This document shows positions 53,680-63,141 of a DNA stretch of 64,000 nucleotides, piece by piece. Position 1 is the first letter of the stretch, and every line of letters begins with the position of its first letter. The DNA comes from Acidihalobacter aeolianus (lineage in GTDB: Bacteria > Pseudomonadota > Gammaproteobacteria > DSM-5130 > Acidihalobacteraceae): the NCBI RefSeq assembly GCF_001753165.1, contig NZ_CP017448.1, forward strand, positions 2,250,462 to 2,314,461, given 5' to 3'. The notes under the pieces are model-generated. The model worked only from the letters and a program-made list of their open reading frames with translations. It was not told the DNA's origin and ran no database searches. The position numbers and the translations under genes are program-made.

Positions 53680-54830
53680 CGTTCGAGAAATGGGTCGACG
53701 ATCGCAAAGTGCGCTCCCCAGTCCCAGCGCTGGTATCCGCGCAGACGTTCTAGCTGCGTACGGCGACGTGGATCGGCCGCCACGCTATAGGCGCGCACTG
53801 CATCGAGCCAGGCAGGGCCATCCAGCGGATCGAGATATTCCGGAATCTCACCCACACTCTCGCGGAATACAGGCAAGTCTGCCGCCAGCACCGGAGTACC
53901 CTGGGACACAGCCTCGATCAGCGGTAGACCGAACCCTTCCACGAAGGAGGGAAACAACAAGGCGCGGGCATGGCGCAGCCAGGTTGCCAGCTCCGTATCG
54001 TTGCAGCGCGGCAACTCGATCACACTCCCGCGCAAAGCGGGGCTGCGCTCCAGCAGATCGATCACCTGTTCGCATTCCCAGCCACGCTGGCCGATCAGCA
54101 CCAACTTCGGCGGCGTTTCGCCAAGCTCGGCAAAGCGTCGCCAAACATGCAGGATCAACAGGTGGTTCTTACGGGGTTCTATCGTCCCCAGCATCACGAA
54201 ATAGGGCTCCGGCAGCAGGGCCTCTGCCCCAGGGGTGGGCAGCGGTTCAATGCCTAATGGCGCAACCACATGCGGCGGCAGGCTACTGCCGTAGCGCGCC
54301 ACATAGTCCACCAAGTCCTGCCGGGTGGCGCCCGAATTGAAGATCAGGCAACTCCCGGTGTCGAGCATGGTGGCGAGACGCTGGTGATGCTTGTCGTCTT
54401 CCTGGGGCCGGCTGTATTCGGGATGTGTCAGCGGTATCAGATCGTGCAGGAAATACACAGGACGCAGTCGAAAGCGGCGCACGGCATAGGCGTAGCCCGG
54501 ATCGTCGAGTCCGCTGTGACCGGTGTTGAGCAACGTCCAGCCGCGGCAGGAGCTACCGCGTAGCAAATGGGCCTGGGCCACATTCAATCGCACCGTCCGC
54601 TGCGGCATCCCGCTCTCGCCGAGCAGTGCTGCGAACACCTTGCGCGACGCCTCATCACCCAATCTCAACCAACGTCCGCGATGGCGCACCAAGGCGCGCG
54701 CACGTTCACGGTAGTGCCGCAGATAGGCCAGACTGACTCGATCCACGCCGGTTGGATGCTTGCCGTCCATCAACCGGCCAGCCAGGCGGCTCACGTCGAT
54801 CAGCATGGGCAGCGAATCCAGCACGCTCAC
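53664..54830 (-). CDS. Glycosyltransferase of GT-B fold (GT4-like)
   Basis: The 388-residue enzyme shows FLHDLIPLTHPEY, VMLGTIEPRKNHLLIL, LVLIGQRGWE and the donor-binding FPSFVEGFGLPLIEAVSQG with the E-x7-E pattern of family 4. There is no membrane helix. It should add a sugar to the surface polysaccharide. Donor and acceptor are unknown. It overlaps the KpsS-like gene by 4 bp. Confidence 0.85.
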   Translation of the reverse strand: MSVLDSLPMLIDVSRLAGRLMDGKHPTGVDRVSLAYLRHYRERARALVRHRGRWLRLGDEASRKVFAALLGESGMPQRTVRLNVAQAHLLRGSSCRGWTLLNTGHSGLDDPGYAYAVRRFRLRPVYFLHDLIPLTHPEYSRPQEDDKHHQRLATMLDTGSCLIFNSGATRQDLVDYVARYGSSLPPHVVAPLGIEPLPTPGAEALLPEPYFVMLGTIEPRKNHLLILHVWRRFAELGETPPKLVLIGQRGWECEQVIDLLERSPALRGSVIELPRCNDTELATWLRHARALLFPSFVEGFGLPLIEAVSQGTPVLAADLPVFRESVGEIPEYLDPLDGPAWLDAVRAYSVAADPRRRTQLERLRGYQRWDWGAHFAIVDPFLERCRAI

Positions 54831-56083
54831 ATCCCTCCGGTACTTTCACGCGCGGTCACCTGCCCCACCGTTCCGGTAAGCAGGCGATGGCAAGCCTCGG
54901 TGACCGCTTCGGTCAGTCCCGGTTCCTTGAAAAACACCCCGCGCAGCAGCACCGTACCGGCCAACGCGGTGGCGAAGACATCCGCCAATTCGGAGTCCGG
55001 CGGACACCCCTCGGTCCAGAAGTCATCCAAATCGCCCTGGAAGGTCAAGCCAGGCACGTCGAAAACGGCCTGACCAAGCACGATCATGGGGGCACGCAGC
55101 TGCAGGGCGCGCATCCCGGTCGTGCTGTTGACCAGGACCACGCCGCGGGCATTCTGGATCAACCGGTTGAGATCGCCACCGCGCACATAACGAATGCGTT
55201 CACTCAAGCCCATGGCGCGAGCCTGATTCAACGCGAAACGCCGCCAATCACGGATCGCCGGGTCCCAGGGATGCTCCTTCAGCACCAGAATCGCGTCGGG
55301 TGGAGCATATTTCGCGAACGAATCCATCACCAGCGGGATCACCTCGTCCATACCCCGGAATGGCGAATAAGCCACGATCTGATAATCGAAATCGAGTTGC
55401 ATCGGAAATAGATAGTACGGCTCATCCGCGCGCACCACCTCATCTACCATCTCGTCCACCTCCGTGCGTCGCAGGCGGTTGCCAAGCAATCGTCGTGCGC
55501 TGGCCAGGGTGTAAATCAGTGTCGGCGGACGCATATCGCTGCGCTGGTAGAAAGGGTAGAGAACCCGGAAAAAAAAATTTCCGAAATTGAACGACAGGTC
55601 TCCGACAGCCATTTGCAGGGCACTGTCGACGAAGCGCGGTTCCCAGTCGAGTACCGTGCACTGCGCTGCAATCTCGCGGATTTTCTCCGGATCGCGCGGG
55701 AATCTCGAACCACCGCTGATGCCGTCATGCTCGAAAATCACCCAGTCCGGACGCAGATAGCCAAAGTCGGTCACCACGACCTGAACACCCAAGCGCTTGG
55801 CAGCCGCCACCGCCTCGCGGTGATAACGCCGCTGCTCGCCCAGCAACAGCAGATCGGTCACACCTTCTCGGCGCATGAACAATTCGACAAACGCCGGCCA
55901 GCGAGAAAAGCGTCCACGGTAATCGATGGAAAAATCGTCGTGCCAGAACAGCCAGTCGCCGAAACAGAGATTGATACGCGTCACCCGCCAACCGCGTTCG
56001 TCCAGACACTGTCCGATGCGCCGAAAAAAGGGCGAAGGCATGCCCTGAAGAAAGAGCGCATGTCGACGGCGAGTCGCCGTCAT
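54827..56083 (-). CDS. KpsS-like capsule polysaccharide (beta-Kdo) transferase
   Basis: The 418-residue protein starts ALFLQGMPSPFFRRIGQCL and has GDWLFWHDD, PMQLDFDYQIVAYSPF, LVLKEHPWDP and VVLVNSTTGMRALQL. These are typical of the KpsS branch of capsule Kdo transferases. It probably starts the Kdo linker on lyso-phosphatidylglycerol. It overlaps both flanking genes by 4 bp. Confidence 0.82.
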   Translation of the reverse strand: MTATRRRHALFLQGMPSPFFRRIGQCLDERGWRVTRINLCFGDWLFWHDDFSIDYRGRFSRWPAFVELFMRREGVTDLLLLGEQRRYHREAVAAAKRLGVQVVVTDFGYLRPDWVIFEHDGISGGSRFPRDPEKIREIAAQCTVLDWEPRFVDSALQMAVGDLSFNFGNFFFRVLYPFYQRSDMRPPTLIYTLASARRLLGNRLRRTEVDEMVDEVVRADEPYYLFPMQLDFDYQIVAYSPFRGMDEVIPLVMDSFAKYAPPDAILVLKEHPWDPAIRDWRRFALNQARAMGLSERIRYVRGGDLNRLIQNARGVVLVNSTTGMRALQLRAPMIVLGQAVFDVPGLTFQGDLDDFWTEGCPPDSELADVFATALAGTVLLRGVFFKEPGLTEAVTEACHRLLTGTVGQVTARESTGGM

Positions 56084-57084
56084 GAACGGCCATGCCGCTG
56101 GAACCAGTCGATGGAAGCCTGCAGCGTATCGCGGTAGGACTGACGCCCCAGGGGCGCGCCCGCCGCCTGCAGCTTATCGATGCGGTGGCCGCAGGTGCGG
56201 CCGAAAATCTGCACGATCAGAGGATGCAGCAGCGGTTCTTGACTCAGCCCAAGCATCCGGTAGGGCGCAGCGAGCACACGCGCGGCCGCACAGGCCAGCC
56301 AGTAAGGCAATCCGACAACCAATCCCTTCCCCCCAATGCCTTTTCGAAAATCCTGTAAGAACATCCGCCAAGTGACGTGCTCTGGGTCACGCACATTATA
56401 GATTTCGCCCGCGGCCACTGGCGCTTCGGCGGCCCATAACAGGCAATCGACCAGATTGTCGACCGCCAGAAATCCGCAATCCACCTGCCCGCCATCCACC
56501 TGCAACATCAAGCCGGCACGCAATTCCTCGCCGATCCGCGCGATGAACGGGCTGCCCGGGCCCATGACATTGGTTGGCCGCAGCACGGTATAAGCCATCC
56601 CCAGGGTCTGCGCCCGCTCACGCAGCAGGGCCTCACCGTGCAGCTTGCTGTCGCCATAGCCGAAACCGGGCGGATTCGGCGGATCGTCCTCGCCACACGG
56701 TCGCGGCGGGAAGCCATACACATCCACCGTCGAGACATGCACGAAGCGTTCCGGCAAGGTGCCAGAAGCTGCGATGGCGTCAAGCAGATTCGCCACGCCC
56801 GTCACATTCGCGCTGTCATAGGCCTCCACGCGATCCCAGGTATGTACGTTGGCAGCGCAATGGAAAACATAATTGACATCGGTCACGGCGGATCCGAGCG
56901 CATCCCTCGCGTCCAGGTCTCCCACGCACAGCTCGACCTGCCCTGCCAGGGCCTCAGGCAGCCGGGATGGATCGCGCACCAGCACACGCACGCGTGCACC
57001 TTCGGCGAGCAGACGCCCAGCCAGATGCCCGCCGATGAAACCGCTTGCGCCCGTAACCAGGACGCGGCTATCGCGCAACGTCAT
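56080..57084 (-). CDS. NAD-dependent sugar epimerase/dehydratase family protein
   Basis: The 334-residue extended SDR has the Rossmann VLVTGASGFIGGHLAGRLL near the start. The catalytic YGDSKLHGE (Y-x3-K) comes after STVDVYGFPP, and RPTNVMGPGSPF is the usual substrate-side stretch. It could be a nucleotide-sugar epimerase or reductase in the polysaccharide locus. The 3-beta-HSD-like tail leaves the substrate open. The start MTLRDSRVLVTG (57084) overlaps the preceding gene by 17 bp. Confidence 0.82.
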   Translation of the reverse strand: MTLRDSRVLVTGASGFIGGHLAGRLLAEGARVRVLVRDPSRLPEALAGQVELCVGDLDARDALGSAVTDVNYVFHCAANVHTWDRVEAYDSANVTGVANLLDAIAASGTLPERFVHVSTVDVYGFPPRPCGEDDPPNPPGFGYGDSKLHGEALLRERAQTLGMAYTVLRPTNVMGPGSPFIARIGEELRAGLMLQVDGGQVDCGFLAVDNLVDCLLWAAEAPVAAGEIYNVRDPEHVTWRMFLQDFRKGIGGKGLVVGLPYWLACAAARVLAAPYRMLGLSQEPLLHPLIVQIFGRTCGHRIDKLQAAGAPLGRQSYRDTLQASIDWFQRHGRS

Positions 57085-58213
57085 CGCCGGACGCCTTGAA
57101 GATCGACCGCGGCTCAGGCTCGGGCACACTGTTCAGCACGCCGTAACCCCACCCCACGAACGGATTGAGCCAGCCCCGGGTAGCGCGCAGCGCCATGCCG
57201 ATAGGCACCACCTCGGCGCCCAGGTCCTGCTTGATCGAATAGGTGGTCAACCCCATTTCCAAGCGCTTGGCGCCGAGTTCGATCGCAGTTTCCACGACCG
57301 TTGCCGCGATATACAGATAAAGCCCGTCGTTCTCCGGCGTCTCGCGCCCGACATACAGCCAGCGCACCAAGTCGCCGTCCTGCAGTAGCAGCGCATGTGC
57401 CGCAAGCTTTCCCTCGCGGTAGAACAGCAAGGCCTTGGAACGCGCGCCCATGCACTCGGATAGCTCACGGTAAAACCGTGGCGTCAGCACCTCGCGCTGG
57501 AACTCCTTGGCATTTTCATGCACCACCATCCATTGAGCGCACAGGGTTTCCGCAAGATCCGAGAAATCGTCGCGCAATTCGTGGCTCACCCCAGACTCGA
57601 TATTGCGTTTGCGATGCTTGAGCAGCTTGCTACGGTAATAGCTGCGCATCGCACGCAGATACGCCTCGGGATCGGACCAGCGCACACTCAAATAGGTATT
57701 GGGTAGGCTGTCGATCCAGTGATAACCATGGCGCGCGAAATCCGTGCGCAAGGCCTGCGCCTCGTGCTCGAAATCTCGCACCACGATCAGCAGATGTCCC
57801 TCGCGCCTGGCGGTTTGGAGCAAGGTCTCTGCGATACGATCCACCATCTCCCGCTCCTGAAGCAGCGGCGTCCTCACGAACGGCGGGCTGACGATGGTGA
57901 TCGGCGTACCGCACTCGAGCATTTTCCATTTGAGAAAATTTGGAAAAACCCGGCGCACCGCACCCAGCAATCCGCGCAGGAACGGCGGCGCGAAAATCGC
58001 GATGTCGGTGGTCACCGTGTAGAACGAATACAGCCCGGCAGGGGTGCCCGCGTCATCACGGAGCAACACATGTCGATATTGGAAATCGTTCAGGCCAGAT
58101 CGCTCAAGGACCGACCAAAAATCCCGTGACATTGCCGCAGAGCCCATGCCCGCTAGCGCATCCCAGGCTTCGGCAGGCACCGCATCGATGCTGTCGTAAA
58201 GCTGTGTTTGCAT
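57068..58213 (-). CDS. FemAB-like GNAT acyltransferase
   Basis: The 381-residue protein has a FemAB-type double GNAT shape with SYYRSKLLKHRKRNIESG in the middle. The C-terminal half shows ALLFYREGKLAAHALLL and LYLYIAATVVETAIELGAKRLEMG. Relatives in polysaccharide and exosortase loci transfer acyl or aminoacyl groups. The acceptor is unknown. It is the first gene of the five-gene operon; the ATG is 58213. Confidence 0.7.
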   Translation of the reverse strand: MQTQLYDSIDAVPAEAWDALAGMGSAAMSRDFWSVLERSGLNDFQYRHVLLRDDAGTPAGLYSFYTVTTDIAIFAPPFLRGLLGAVRRVFPNFLKWKMLECGTPITIVSPPFVRTPLLQEREMVDRIAETLLQTARREGHLLIVVRDFEHEAQALRTDFARHGYHWIDSLPNTYLSVRWSDPEAYLRAMRSYYRSKLLKHRKRNIESGVSHELRDDFSDLAETLCAQWMVVHENAKEFQREVLTPRFYRELSECMGARSKALLFYREGKLAAHALLLQDGDLVRWLYVGRETPENDGLYLYIAATVVETAIELGAKRLEMGLTTYSIKQDLGAEVVPIGMALRATRGWLNPFVGWGYGVLNSVPEPEPRSIFKASGDDVAR

Positions 58214-58388
58214 AAATGGCGAACAACTTACGCAGTTCTTATGACAATCGTTTGTGCATCCGGCGACCTGAATTCCCCGATCAGGTACGCTAATGAGGCG
58301 GCAACACTATAACAGACCGCGTCACCATTCGTGTTGTGACGCTCTGCACCTCCAACCAGTACAATATACGGACCTGACCGGCGGCCCC

Positions 58389-59603
58389 ATGGCGACAATT
58401 CTCATCGTAGGCAAAGGTGGCTTCGGCGATATGATCCCGCTGTGGGACCTCGCCGCCGAACTCCAGCGACGCGGACATCGGCTATCGGTCGCTGCCGAAG
58501 CACATCATAGCCAGGCTTGCCGTGCGCTTGACCTAGACCTGATACCGCTGAGCACCACCCACTCCCCATTCACCGCCACGCCTGATTCTGAGATCGAAAC
58601 CCTGGTCCCGTTCGCCCGCGACGCCGACCTGCTGCTCGGTAATCAGCTCGCCTCCACACCCCCTATTCTGGGCGCGCTGACCGGCACGCCATGGTCATAC
58701 TGCACCGCCTCCCCATTGGCATTGCCATCACATTACGACCTGCCCTGGTGGCCGGGGCTACAGGCGATCCAGCGACGGGCTTCGCAAAGCCGCTTCATCC
58801 AAGACACAGCCTACCGGCTGGCACGCGCGGCTACCCGGCTAGTGATGCAGGCACACCAACGCCAACGCCGTCGCTTCGGGCTGAAAGACGGGGCCCACCC
58901 ACGCTTCGAGGCTCTGTACTCGCCCAGGCTGAACCTGTTGATGACCTCGCCGATACTGGTCGAATCTCAACCGGACTGGCCGCCACACACGCACGTCACC
59001 GGTTTTTGTGCCTACGAGGCACCGTTCCTCGGCAGTCCGGAAGAAACCGAAGCGATGCAGCGCTTTGCTGCAGCCGGCCCGCCCCCGCTGCTGATCGCGC
59101 CTGGTGGCCGCGACCGCGCCCAGCCCGCACACATGGCAAACGCCTGCCTCGCCGCATGCCGACAGCTCGGCCAACGCGCCGTGGTGTTGCTCAATACGCG
59201 CTTTCATCACCTCATACCGCCCGCGCCCGACATCCTGGTCACGGGCTATATGCCCTACGGCACGCTGATCGATCCGATGCGAGCCGTGATCCATTCCGGC
59301 GGCATCGGTACCATCGGCTGGACACTGCGCCTCAACAAACCCTCGCTGCTATTACCCTCGGTCTGGGACCAGTTCGACAACGCGCGACGCGCCACAGAAC
59401 GCGGACTCGCCCTGTCGCTACCGACCCGCGCCAGCAGCTCACGCATCGCACAGAGCATGGAAAAACTACTCTCCGCGCCCTGGCCGAACCTAGAGTCCGC
59501 CTCTCGCGCGATAGCGACCGAACAGGGCGCAACCATTGCCGCCGACGCGATCGAGACGCTGCTGCGCGAACTCGAACGCAGCAAGATCGCCGAGTCTGAT
59601 TGA
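58389..59603 (+). CDS. GT1-family glycosyltransferase (UGT-like)
   Basis: The 404-residue GT-B enzyme starts MATILIVGKGGFGDMIPLWDLAAEL. It has the C-terminal donor site AVIHSGGIGTIGWTLRLNKPSLLLPSVWDQFDNARR, with the HSGG..T pattern of family 1. Such enzymes glycosylate lipids or small molecules (rhamnolipid, sterol or polyketide types). It is divergent from the Kdo operon. ATG 58389 is chosen because the frame upstream lacks homology; the ribosome site is weak. Confidence 0.8.
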   Translation: MATILIVGKGGFGDMIPLWDLAAELQRRGHRLSVAAEAHHSQACRALDLDLIPLSTTHSPFTATPDSEIETLVPFARDADLLLGNQLASTPPILGALTGTPWSYCTASPLALPSHYDLPWWPGLQAIQRRASQSRFIQDTAYRLARAATRLVMQAHQRQRRRFGLKDGAHPRFEALYSPRLNLLMTSPILVESQPDWPPHTHVTGFCAYEAPFLGSPEETEAMQRFAAAGPPPLLIAPGGRDRAQPAHMANACLAACRQLGQRAVVLLNTRFHHLIPPAPDILVTGYMPYGTLIDPMRAVIHSGGIGTIGWTLRLNKPSLLLPSVWDQFDNARRATERGLALSLPTRASSSRIAQSMEKLLSAPWPNLESASRAIATEQGATIAADAIETLLRELERSKIAESD

Positions 59604-59716
59604 CCCAACCGGGGACATCCCGCAGAATCGATCATAGAAAAATTCATAAGCCGCGCGGGCGAGATTCAACCTTCCGGCACAACGCGCCTGCCTTTAGTCA
59701 GCAAGGGATCCCCAGC

Positions 59717-60538
59717 TTGAAATTCCCGACTCGCTACGCCGCCGTCATCGCGTTGATTTTGCCCGGTTCGTCGTCAGCGTTCGGGGCCGCTCTGCCACAA
59801 CCGAAGGGACGCTGGTTCCTGGCGCCGCAGATCAGCTACTACAGCACCAACCGCTACTGGAACAAACAGGGCACAAGCCTGCCGCTCGGCGATTACGCCC
59901 CCTTCGCCAAGAAGGAGATCAGCCTCTACGGCGAATACGGCCTCACTCGGGACACCACTCTCACCTTCAAGACCGCCTACGACAACCTGACCCAGTCCAG
60001 CCCCGGCGGCACCCTGACCGGCAGCGGCTTTACCGGATTCGACCTCGGGCTGATCCACGGCCTGCTGCGCGGCGAGCACTACGCGGTGTCGCTGTATGCG
60101 CAGGTGCTGATCCCCAATGGCCAGACGCCCGGCTCCCAGGGTCTCCTGGTCGGCTACGACCGCACCGGCCTGGAAGGCGGCGTCCTGATGGGCGCCTACT
60201 ACCGCAAGGCCTTCATCGACGCCGGCATCGGCTACCGCCAGTATTTCGGCTACCCCAGCAACCAGATCCGCACCTACATCAACAACGGCTACGCCCTATC
60301 GCCCGACTGGCAGCTCCTGCTCGGCTTCAGCGGCGACTTCGGCACCCAGAGCAACGCAACGCTCAGGATCGGCAACGTCGTTTCCGAGCCCTACTACCAG
60401 CTCGCGCAGATCAGCCTGGGCGTGCGTTACCGGCTAGAGCCGGGCCTGTCGCTGGTGCCCAGCATCAGCTTCCCTGTCTGGGGCCACAACACCGGCCAGG
60501 GGCGGACACTGTCTATGAGCCTGTGGACCTCGTTCTAA
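59717..60538 (+). CDS. Outer-membrane beta-barrel protein
   Basis: The 273-residue protein reads KFPTRYAAVIALILPGSSSAFG as signal peptide. Many amphipathic strands follow (FLAPQISYYSTNRYW, EISLYGEYGLTRDTTL), and it ends LSMSLWTSF with a terminal Phe. I take TTG 59717 because AAGGGATC precedes it and the signal peptide begins there; the frame is open from 59600. Family unknown; it may be a channel or transport-like barrel. Confidence 0.72.
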   Translation: MKFPTRYAAVIALILPGSSSAFGAALPQPKGRWFLAPQISYYSTNRYWNKQGTSLPLGDYAPFAKKEISLYGEYGLTRDTTLTFKTAYDNLTQSSPGGTLTGSGFTGFDLGLIHGLLRGEHYAVSLYAQVLIPNGQTPGSQGLLVGYDRTGLEGGVLMGAYYRKAFIDAGIGYRQYFGYPSNQIRTYINNGYALSPDWQLLLGFSGDFGTQSNATLRIGNVVSEPYYQLAQISLGVRYRLEPGLSLVPSISFPVWGHNTGQGRTLSMSLWTSF

Positions 60539-60581
60539 GCCAGTCGGCGCACGCCTGCGCCACCATCCCTAGCGACCCGTC

Positions 60582-61751
60582 CTACCAAGACGCAGGACTG
60601 CATACGGCGCCCGCGACGGCGCGTGTTCGCGACAGCCATACTCGCCCCGCGGGCTTCAGAACATACGGCGGATAACCGATCCGGTCCTGTCCCAGCCGTG
60701 CGTTGGCGGTCACCAGCCCGAAAGAGTCCGACGCGTTCCCCCAGAAATCTAGCCCATTGTTGTTATGTGCTGGATCGTCGAACAGGCTCATCGCCATGAC
60801 ACCGAACACCCCGTTGTGGGCCATGCTCGGCACCGCGTCAAACAGCTGTGAATAGCCCTCCTTCGCGGCCTTTTCCCAGGTTCCGGCCGGCTGGCCGGGC
60901 GGAGTCATCGTAGCCACCACGAAATAGGCCAACAGCAGCGGCTTGCGATATTTTTTCTGCAGAAAGGCGCTGAATGCGGCGGTGCGCCGCCCCAGCACCT
61001 CGATGCCCTCCTGCTCCGGCGTATAGCTGCGCATGTGGCCTTCGACATCGCGGTGGGTACCCCCGCGCATCTCCTGAAAGGCCAGGAAATCGAGTTGCGG
61101 AATGGCCGGTGTGAGCGCTGGCGCGAAACGCGACCATTCCCGCCGGTCAGAGATCCGCGTGCCGTAGTGACCGAAATCGCCGACACAGGTTCCCACTAGG
61201 ATGCGCAGTCCGGGATGTGCCGCGTGGTGCAGCATCCTCGCAGCCTGCGCCAGCATACGACCGAACGCCGGACGGTCCTGCACGCCTGGAATGTTGAATT
61301 CGGGTTGCAGCACGACAAGCACCGTGCCATGTAGCGGTTGTAGTACACGTACCAGACGCTTCACGCCAGCATAAAAATCCTCGCGGTGCGCCTCGACATC
61401 GTGCCACGCGTCCTTACCTTGCTGGTAGAGATCGCCAAGGGAATACTCGAACAGCACCGGAACATAGCCCCGGTCCATGGCCCCCTGCAAACCTGCAACC
61501 CATGAACCCTGCCAGCCTGCGGGTAGCCAGATGCCCAGAAGCCGGTTGTCGGGTGCGAAACCGAGCCAGTTCAGCAGTTGCGGCGTCGTCTTGTAGTGTG
61601 TTGTATCCAGATGCCAGCGATAGCGGTCGCCCACACCGAAACACATCGAGGCAGCCTGAACCTGTATGGGCAGCAAGCACGCAAGCAGCAACGCCATCAG
61701 CCAAAGTCTGCCCTGCCCCACTTCAGGTTCGGTAAATCGCATTTGCGGCAT
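60582..61751 (-). CDS. Exported TIM-barrel-like (glycosidase-type) protein
   Basis: The 389-residue protein has a signal peptide or anchor (LWLMALLLACLLPIQVQA). The body reads like a beta/alpha-barrel glycosidase: GIWLPAGWQGSWV, VLVVLQPEFNIPG (possible catalytic Glu), FLAFQEMRGG (second Glu) and GVFGVMAMSLFDDP. It could trim or modify the surface polysaccharide. ATG 61751 is used; 61742 is an alternative. It follows the membrane-protein gene by 34 bp. Confidence 0.65.
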   Translation of the reverse strand: MPQMRFTEPEVGQGRLWLMALLLACLLPIQVQAASMCFGVGDRYRWHLDTTHYKTTPQLLNWLGFAPDNRLLGIWLPAGWQGSWVAGLQGAMDRGYVPVLFEYSLGDLYQQGKDAWHDVEAHREDFYAGVKRLVRVLQPLHGTVLVVLQPEFNIPGVQDRPAFGRMLAQAARMLHHAAHPGLRILVGTCVGDFGHYGTRISDRREWSRFAPALTPAIPQLDFLAFQEMRGGTHRDVEGHMRSYTPEQEGIEVLGRRTAAFSAFLQKKYRKPLLLAYFVVATMTPPGQPAGTWEKAAKEGYSQLFDAVPSMAHNGVFGVMAMSLFDDPAHNNNGLDFWGNASDSFGLVTANARLGQDRIGYPPYVLKPAGRVWLSRTRAVAGAVCSPASW

Positions 61752-61785
61752 TCCGTGGTTGTGGCAACGCCGCGACGCGGGTTCT

Positions 61786-63141
61786 TCAGTGTGCAGACAA
61801 AAGCGGCGGGGCGTCCCTGCGGCGGTACAGTCGGTATTTCCCGAAACGAGCCTCCAGCACCATGCCGCGCGGTACGTGACGTACATAATCGTACAACCCG
61901 GTCCCCGGCGTGTCGCCTACCAACAGATAGGCGCAAAACTTTGCCGGCTGCAGTTCCGCCACGGCATACAGACTATTCGCTGGCAACAAAAAAGGCTCGG
62001 CTGTGCCAGCCAGGGCCACCAGTTGATAGGTCTGGCGATCATCCGTAAGCACGCTCCCGACGGGTGCACGAGCAAGCATACGGCCCACTGCCAGATCGAT
62101 GCGGGCAGCCTCATCGTGACCAGCGACGAGCAGATGTCGCATGTTCGGTACGGCAACGAGCCATTGGAGAAGCACTGCCACAAGCAGGGTCGTATGCCCC
62201 CAGCCGGAGACTCGCCGCGGCATGCTGGTAACCGCAAACAGCGTGAACAAGGCCGCCACCGCCGCATTGCTGGCCAGCCCCAGCGTCGGTGAAAAAACGA
62301 TCATGATCAGCGGTACCAGATGCACCAGCAGGCGCAGCGGCGAACGAAACAGTAACAACAGCGCCGTGCCCCAGTAGATGGGAGCCGCCCACAGCCAATC
62401 CGCGAAAAATGCCTTGTGGAAATACAGCGCTGGATAGGCAAAGGCCACTTGTCCCGTAAACAGCCAGGATAGATAAGCCCAGATGCCGAGTGCAGCCATG
62501 GTCGGAAATGCCAGAACGCCGGCGGCCGCCAACAATGCACGCCATGGGTAGCCAGGGGAAAAAAACGGCAGCAGGATGACGAATGCAGGCAGAAAGTACA
62601 GCGCCGAAGGCGTTGCCAAAAATGCCGCCGAGAGCCACAAGCCCGCCTGAAAGGCGTACACGATCTGCCTGTCGACGACATATTTTTCGTAATTCACGAA
62701 AGAAAGGAACAGAAACAAGAAACCGAGCATGTCCGGCAGATCCTGCGTCGCCAGACGCAGGAATTCCGGATTGAAGAAGATACTGCTGGCAATCAACACG
62801 ACCAACCAGCGGTTGAGATCGGTGCGCAACAATTCGCGCAGCAACAGCGTAGCCAGCAAGCCGGCAGTAGCCACGCTGATCAGCGCCAGCCAGGCAGGCG
62901 AGTGCCCTGGCAGCAGCAACAAAAAAGGCAACGGCGGATACACGAAGCCGATGGACTCCAACCGTCCCGTCGCGATCACGAGATATGTCTTTTCGAGCAA
63001 AAACGCTGCTGTGTCGCTCAAGTAATGCTGCCGCAGCATGACTTCCGCCAACAGCGCATAGGGCAGCGTCAGCGCCGGCCACCAGAACCAAACGGGCCAA
63101 CGCGGCAGACTAACCGACCGACTTAGACTTACTGAGTCCAT
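61786..63141 (-). CDS. Polytopic membrane protein, glycosyltransferase-like
   Basis: The 451-residue protein has about ten hydrophobic helices. A periplasmic-type acidic motif (HYLSDTAAFLLEKTYLV) follows helix one, and the C-terminus is soluble. This shape resembles GT-C transferases that use polyprenyl-linked sugars, but no decisive motif is seen. It overlaps the GT2 gene by 32 bp, suggesting joint function. Confidence 0.65.
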   Translation of the reverse strand: MDSVSLSRSVSLPRWPVWFWWPALTLPYALLAEVMLRQHYLSDTAAFLLEKTYLVIATGRLESIGFVYPPLPFLLLLPGHSPAWLALISVATAGLLATLLLRELLRTDLNRWLVVLIASSIFFNPEFLRLATQDLPDMLGFLFLFLSFVNYEKYVVDRQIVYAFQAGLWLSAAFLATPSALYFLPAFVILLPFFSPGYPWRALLAAAGVLAFPTMAALGIWAYLSWLFTGQVAFAYPALYFHKAFFADWLWAAPIYWGTALLLLFRSPLRLLVHLVPLIMIVFSPTLGLASNAAVAALFTLFAVTSMPRRVSGWGHTTLLVAVLLQWLVAVPNMRHLLVAGHDEAARIDLAVGRMLARAPVGSVLTDDRQTYQLVALAGTAEPFLLPANSLYAVAELQPAKFCAYLLVGDTPGTGLYDYVRHVPRGMVLEARFGKYRLYRRRDAPPLLSAH

